Below the pieces are notes generated by a model. That model was not told the DNA's origin and ran no database searches. It was given only the letters and a program-made list of their open reading frames with translations. A program made the position numbers and the translations under genes. 64,000 bases of DNA from Enterococcus sp. RIT-PI-f (lineage in GTDB: Bacteria > Bacillota > Bacilli > Lactobacillales > Enterococcaceae), in the NCBI RefSeq assembly GCF_001297065.1, contig NZ_LHOX01000016.1, positions 1 to 64,000 of the forward strand, written 5' to 3'. Shown here piece by piece: positions 61,016 to 64,000 of this stretch (position 1 is the stretch's first letter; every line of letters starts with the position of its first letter).

Positions 61016-61175
61016 TATTCTTTCTATCTGACATTAGTCTACTAAGAGACTTTGAAAAATATATGAAGAAGTTGGGGAAGAATTTGTTTTAAATGATGAA
61101 CTTTCGCTTTTTTATTCATCAAATAATGAAAAAATATCTGTATTGATTTTTGCAGATTTCAGAAAGGAAATGTCC

Positions 61176-61655
61176 ATGAATATCAAAATCGTGACTGTCG
61201 GTAAATTGAAGGAAAAATATCTCGTGCAAGGAATCAGTGAATATGCCAAGAGAATCGGGGCCTATGCCAAGTTGACCTTTGTCGAAGTGCCAGATGAAAA
61301 AGCGCCTGAACATTTGAGCGACGCCCAAATGCTGCAAATCAAAGAAAAAGAAGGGCAACGGATTCTAGCGAAAATCAAAGACACTGAATATGTCTATGCA
61401 TTAGCCATTGAAGGACAAAATCCTACCAGTGAAGCTTTTGCCAAACAGATCGATCAGTTAGGCATTCAAGGAAAAAGCCAATTGGTCTTTGTGATTGGTG
61501 GTTCATTGGGCCTAAGTGATGCTGTGATGCAACGTAGTGATGCCCAGATCTCGTTTGGGAAAATGACTTTCCCGCATCAGTTAATGAAACTGATCTTGGT
61601 TGAACAGATTTATCGGGCGTATCGAATCAATACCAATGCACCGTATCATAAATAG
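61176..61655 (+). CDS. rlmH: 23S rRNA (pseudouridine1915-N3)-methyltransferase
   Basis: This 159-residue SPOUT-class enzyme methylates pseudouridine 1915 in helix 69 of 23S rRNA. The sequence starts [15 protein letters not shown] and has the SPOUT knot segments [28 protein letters not shown] (about residues 104-116) and [23 protein letters not shown] with the C-terminal PYHK. All are typical. The ATG at 61176 follows AAAGGAAA. It is divergent from htrA, an arrangement common in enterococci and streptococci. Confidence 0.95.
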   Translation: MNIKIVTVGKLKEKYLVQGISEYAKRIGAYAKLTFVEVPDEKAPEHLSDAQMLQIKEKEGQRILAKIKDTEYVYALAIEGQNPTSEAFAKQIDQLGIQGKSQLVFVIGGSLGLSDAVMQRSDAQISFGKMTFPHQLMKLILVEQIYRAYRINTNAPYHK

Positions 61656-61720
61656 ACCTTTGATTGATTAGCCGTTGTGCATTACAATAGAAAGAAGATA
61701 CCCTATTAGGAGGATACAAC

Positions 61721-62236
61721 ATGAACAATAACGACCGATTACTTCGCTTGCGCTATGCTGTAGATATCAAAGATAGCGATATGGTCAAAGCTTTTGAATT
61801 AGGTGGACATCCCGTCAGCCGAGAAGAAGTACGGGAGATGTTGACGCGAAACCACGAAGCCCAATCCACAGAGGACAAAGAGAATGTTTACTTGAAAGCC
61901 GTCAACAACCAAGTACTTGATGTTTTTTTGAATGGCTATATCACTTTGAAACGCGGGCCGCAAAAAGAACAAAAAGACATCCCGCAACAAAAAAGCAAAG
62001 AAATCAAGCATATCAACAATGTGTTGTTGAAAAAAATCAAAATCGCCTTGTTTTTAACCAGTGAAGACATGCTGGCGATCTTTGCTGAAGCGGGGATCTA
62101 TCCGACCAAAGGAGAATTAGGGGCGATTTTACGTAAAGAAGGACACCGAAACTTCAAACCTTGCGGGGATAAATACGCGCGGAACTTTTTAAAAGGTCTA
62201 GGATTGGTTTACCGAAAAGACGGAAATCATTCATGA
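61721..62236 (+). CDS. DUF1456 family protein (YehS-like)
   Basis: This 171-residue cytoplasmic protein has two similar DUF1456 halves (about residues 5-70 and 95-165). Each carries a DxDMVxAFELGGxxVSREEV-like helix-turn pattern, seen as KDSDMVKAFELGGHPVSREE first and TSEDMLAIFAEAGIYPTKGE second. The linker is Lys/Gln-rich. The family has no experimentally set role. The ATG follows TAGGAGG. It is monocistronic and converges on the MATE gene with a 20-bp perfect terminator between them. Confidence 0.8.
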   Translation: MNNNDRLLRLRYAVDIKDSDMVKAFELGGHPVSREEVREMLTRNHEAQSTEDKENVYLKAVNNQVLDVFLNGYITLKRGPQKEQKDIPQQKSKEIKHINNVLLKKIKIALFLTSEDMLAIFAEAGIYPTKGELGAILRKEGHRNFKPCGDKYARNFLKGLGLVYRKDGNHS

Positions 62237-62260
62237 GTGCTTCATTCCTGCGTTTTAGAT

Positions 62261-62306
62261 AAAAGACATATTGGCTCACCCGTTGAGGTGAGCCAATATG
62301 TCTTTT
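62261..62306. terminator. Bidirectional terminator between the DUF1456 and MATE genes
   Basis: AAAAGACATATTGGCTCACC pairs perfectly over 20 bases with GGTGAGCCAATATGTCTTTT around a six-base loop. Confidence 0.88.
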
Positions 62307-62310
62307 GCGT

Positions 62311-63660
62311 TTAGTGGATGACTATTTGGTTTTGCAGGGTCTTTTTCAAGCGCCAACCCAAGAAGCAGCTTCGCGCATATAGATCGAGACCAATTGCCAG
62401 CCAAACACCTGCAATCCCCAGCTGAAGCGAGAGGCCTAAAACCAAGACCCCAATCACACGAATGCCCCACATCCCAAACAATGTACTATAAAGCGGTGTC
62501 TTCGTATCCCCCATTCCTTGTAATACTGCGGTGAGAATCAAACTGATGGCAAGTCCAGGTTGGTTAAAGGCGTCTATACGCAAAGCGGTGACGACTTGTA
62601 TAATCGCAGATGGATCACTTGTAAACCAACCTGCAAATAAAGGAGCACCGACAAATAAACAGATGCCCAATAGGCTGAGAATAAGCACCGCATACTTACA
62701 AGCAGCAACAATGATTTTTTTGGTTTCGGCATCGTTTTTCTGCCCGACACTCATCCCAATCATTGTGGCGGTCGCTGTAGCGATTCCATAGGCTGGCATA
62801 TAAACAAAGCTTTCGATACTCCCAGCAATCGAATGGGCAGCATATGTTTTGGTACCAATCGCTACGATCAAACCAAAGTACAAGACTTGACCCAACCGCA
62901 TAGCTAATCGTTCCAAAGCGGCGGGGATAGTCAAATGAATCAATGGTGCGTAGTCAGAAATACGCAAAATCTCTTTAAAAGAAAAAGCAATGGTTGATTG
63001 TTGTACTTTGCGATACAACAGAAGGGAGCCTATCAAGCGCGCCACGATTGTTCCAATTGCTGTCCCAACCACCCCCAAAGCGGGAAAAGGACCCCAGCCG
63101 AAAATCAAGAGAAAGTCTACGACAATATTCAGGACATTTGTGATCAAGCCAACGTACATGGGCGTTTTAGTATCTCCAGTTGCGCGTAACATACTGCCAA
63201 AGGAAGTCATTGTCCCTATCAGCAGGGCTGCACCCCCCACCAGTTGAAAAAATGGTTTTGCTGCAGCAAGGGTAGCCGTGTCTGCCCCCATCATACGCAG
63301 CAACGGTGTAGCAAAAAAAACACTGCACAAGCCAAATAATACACCAACGGCGAGTGTCAACAGCAAAGATTGCTGTGCAACTTGACTAGCTTTATCATTT
63401 GTTCCAGCACCAATATGTCGCGCGATCAATGAGGATGTGCCTACGCCAAGGGCGATAAATACGGCTAAATAAACATTGATCAGCGCGTTGGCGACGCCTA
63501 CGCCGGCTACCGCTATAATGCCGATTTGGGCGATCATCAAAGCATCAATAAAGCCGACAGCTGTTTCTAAGACATTTTCGATCATCGCCGGGAATGCCAT
63601 TTTCAATAGTGTATGATCAATTTCTTTCGTTGATCTTGTTGCTTGATTCTGGGTCATCAA
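62311..63660 (-). CDS. MATE family efflux transporter
   Basis: This 449-residue protein has about twelve membrane helices in the two-bundle MATE pattern, with MAFPAMIENVLETAVGFIDALM near the N-terminus (PAMIEN then VGFIDALMI) and a second-half VGQKNDAETKK loop. It exports cationic drugs or metabolites in exchange for Na+ or H+. It begins ten bases after the CsoR-family gene and shares its promoter and operator, so it should be de-repressed by whatever that regulator senses. A MATE pump under a CsoR-type repressor is unusual. Confidence 0.87.
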   Translation of the reverse strand: MMTQNQATRSTKEIDHTLLKMAFPAMIENVLETAVGFIDALMIAQIGIIAVAGVGVANALINVYLAVFIALGVGTSSLIARHIGAGTNDKASQVAQQSLLLTLAVGVLFGLCSVFFATPLLRMMGADTATLAAAKPFFQLVGGAALLIGTMTSFGSMLRATGDTKTPMYVGLITNVLNIVVDFLLIFGWGPFPALGVVGTAIGTIVARLIGSLLLYRKVQQSTIAFSFKEILRISDYAPLIHLTIPAALERLAMRLGQVLYFGLIVAIGTKTYAAHSIAGSIESFVYMPAYGIATATATMIGMSVGQKNDAETKKIIVAACKYAVLILSLLGICLFVGAPLFAGWFTSDPSAIIQVVTALRIDAFNQPGLAISLILTAVLQGMGDTKTPLYSTLFGMWGIRVIGVLVLGLSLQLGIAGVWLAIGLDLYARSCFLGWRLKKTLQNQIVIH

Positions 63661-63669
63661 AGGGACTCC

Positions 63670-63954
63670 TTAATTGAGTTTGTTGTATTGGGTAATGACA
63701 CGCCGCAAGTTCTCCATCTCCGCTGTTAAGTCGGCCCCTTCGTTGACATGCATCAACGAGTGGTCAGCTTGTGCCTCCAACAATATCTGACTGATTTTTT
63801 GCAGGGCGGCTCTTGCTGCATTCAATTGGATCATGATTGCAGCAGTCTCCTTTTCCTCAAGCACCATTTTTTTGATTCCTTTGATTTGACCTTCGATCCG
63901 ATTCAATCGGTTAATCAGTGCATCTTGTTGATGATCGATCGTGTGTGACATCAT
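63670..63954 (-). CDS. CsoR/FrmR-family repressor lacking cysteine
   Basis: This all-helical protein of about 94 residues has the CsoR-family pattern ALINRLNRIEGQIKGIKKMVLEEK at its N-terminal half (INRLNRIEGQIKGI then KKMVLEE). The position that carries the metal/sulfur-sensing Cys in CsoR, CstR and FrmR reads AAIMIQLNAARAAL, with Ala in place of Cys. No Cys occurs anywhere in the mature protein. Histidines near the end (ADHSLMH) remain. Two adjacent ATG codons (63954, 63951) follow GGAAG. It heads an operon with the MATE gene, and its likely operator is just upstream. Confidence 0.8.
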   Translation of the reverse strand: MMSHTIDHQQDALINRLNRIEGQIKGIKKMVLEEKETAAIMIQLNAARAALQKISQILLEAQADHSLMHVNEGADLTAEMENLRRVITQYNKLN

Positions 63955-63971
63955 ACATCTTCCTTTCTTCA

Positions 63972-63986
63972 TACCCCTATGGGGTA
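63972..63986. promoter_or_regulatory. CsoR-type operator
   Basis: TACCCC-TAT-GGGGTA is a perfect palindrome of the G/C-tract type bound by CsoR-family repressors. It lies 17 bases upstream of the repressor start codon, between promoter and ribosome site. Confidence 0.7.
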
Positions 63987-64000
63987 CATAATCCACTTTT

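Overview
The window reads as a chromosomal segment of a low-GC Gram-positive coccus of the order Lactobacillales, most likely an Enterococcus. The signs are AT-rich intergenic DNA, strong AGGAGG ribosome binding sites with frequent TTG/GTG starts, SigA-type TTGACA-17-TATAAT promoters, CcpA cre sites, methionine T-boxes, a LicT-controlled beta-glucoside PTS, and an htrA/rlmH pair. There is no phage, insertion sequence, CRISPR array or rRNA operon. One tRNA gene, tRNA-Leu(CAG), is present.

Region 1 (1-13944) is a complete lower ureide (allantoate) catabolic cluster. It holds allC, allE, allD, the oxamate carbamoyltransferase genes fdrA/ylbE/ylbF (allFGH), a catabolic carbamate kinase, a divergent pucR regulator, pucG, an MFS carrier and a DAACS-type symporter. 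Allantoate goes to ureidoglycine, then to oxalurate by two routes (AllE+AllD, or PucG). Oxalurate then yields oxamate and carbamoyl phosphate, and carbamate kinase makes ATP. A perfect cre site overlaps the pucG promoter and weaker cre-like sites precede allC and the MFS gene.

Region 2 (14095-23033) holds a BNR/Asp-box membrane protein, an SSB-like protein, a secreted LysM protein, a gamma-glutamyl hydrolase with an oligopeptide-binding lipoprotein, and a heterodimeric ABC exporter. The exporter is preceded by a 22-codon leader peptide and a terminator, which looks like ribosome-mediated attenuation.

Region 3 (23154-47058) contains three separate T-box leaders that all appear to read a methionine (AUG) specifier. 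They control cysK plus a LysR regulator, a peptide-binding lipoprotein, and a SAM hydrolase with a methionine-regulated ECF transporter (mtsABC). Between them lie an SRAP protein, a frameshifted amidohydrolase, a LicT-bglP-bglA operon, an orphan potD with a YtcJ-like amidohydrolase, and several oxidoreductases.

Region 4 (47101-47635) is a non-coding stretch between convergent genes. It carries three diverged copies of a ~110-bp unit whose limits match a minus-strand promoter-to-terminator unit, with compensatory changes in the hairpin. I read it as a tandem array of small regulatory RNAs with an anti-Shine-Dalgarno/anti-AUG segment. This is the most likely undescribed element here.

Region 5 (47744-64000) is mostly housekeeping and stress functions: a zinc metallopeptidase, an aldo/keto reductase, a CorA-like transporter, a sugar ABC transporter without its ATPase, GlsB, Ohr, a beta-propeller protein, a PepSY protein, M42 aminopeptidase, thioredoxin, Usp, YtpR, HtrA, RlmH, a DUF1456 protein, and a MATE pump under a cysteine-free CsoR-family repressor.
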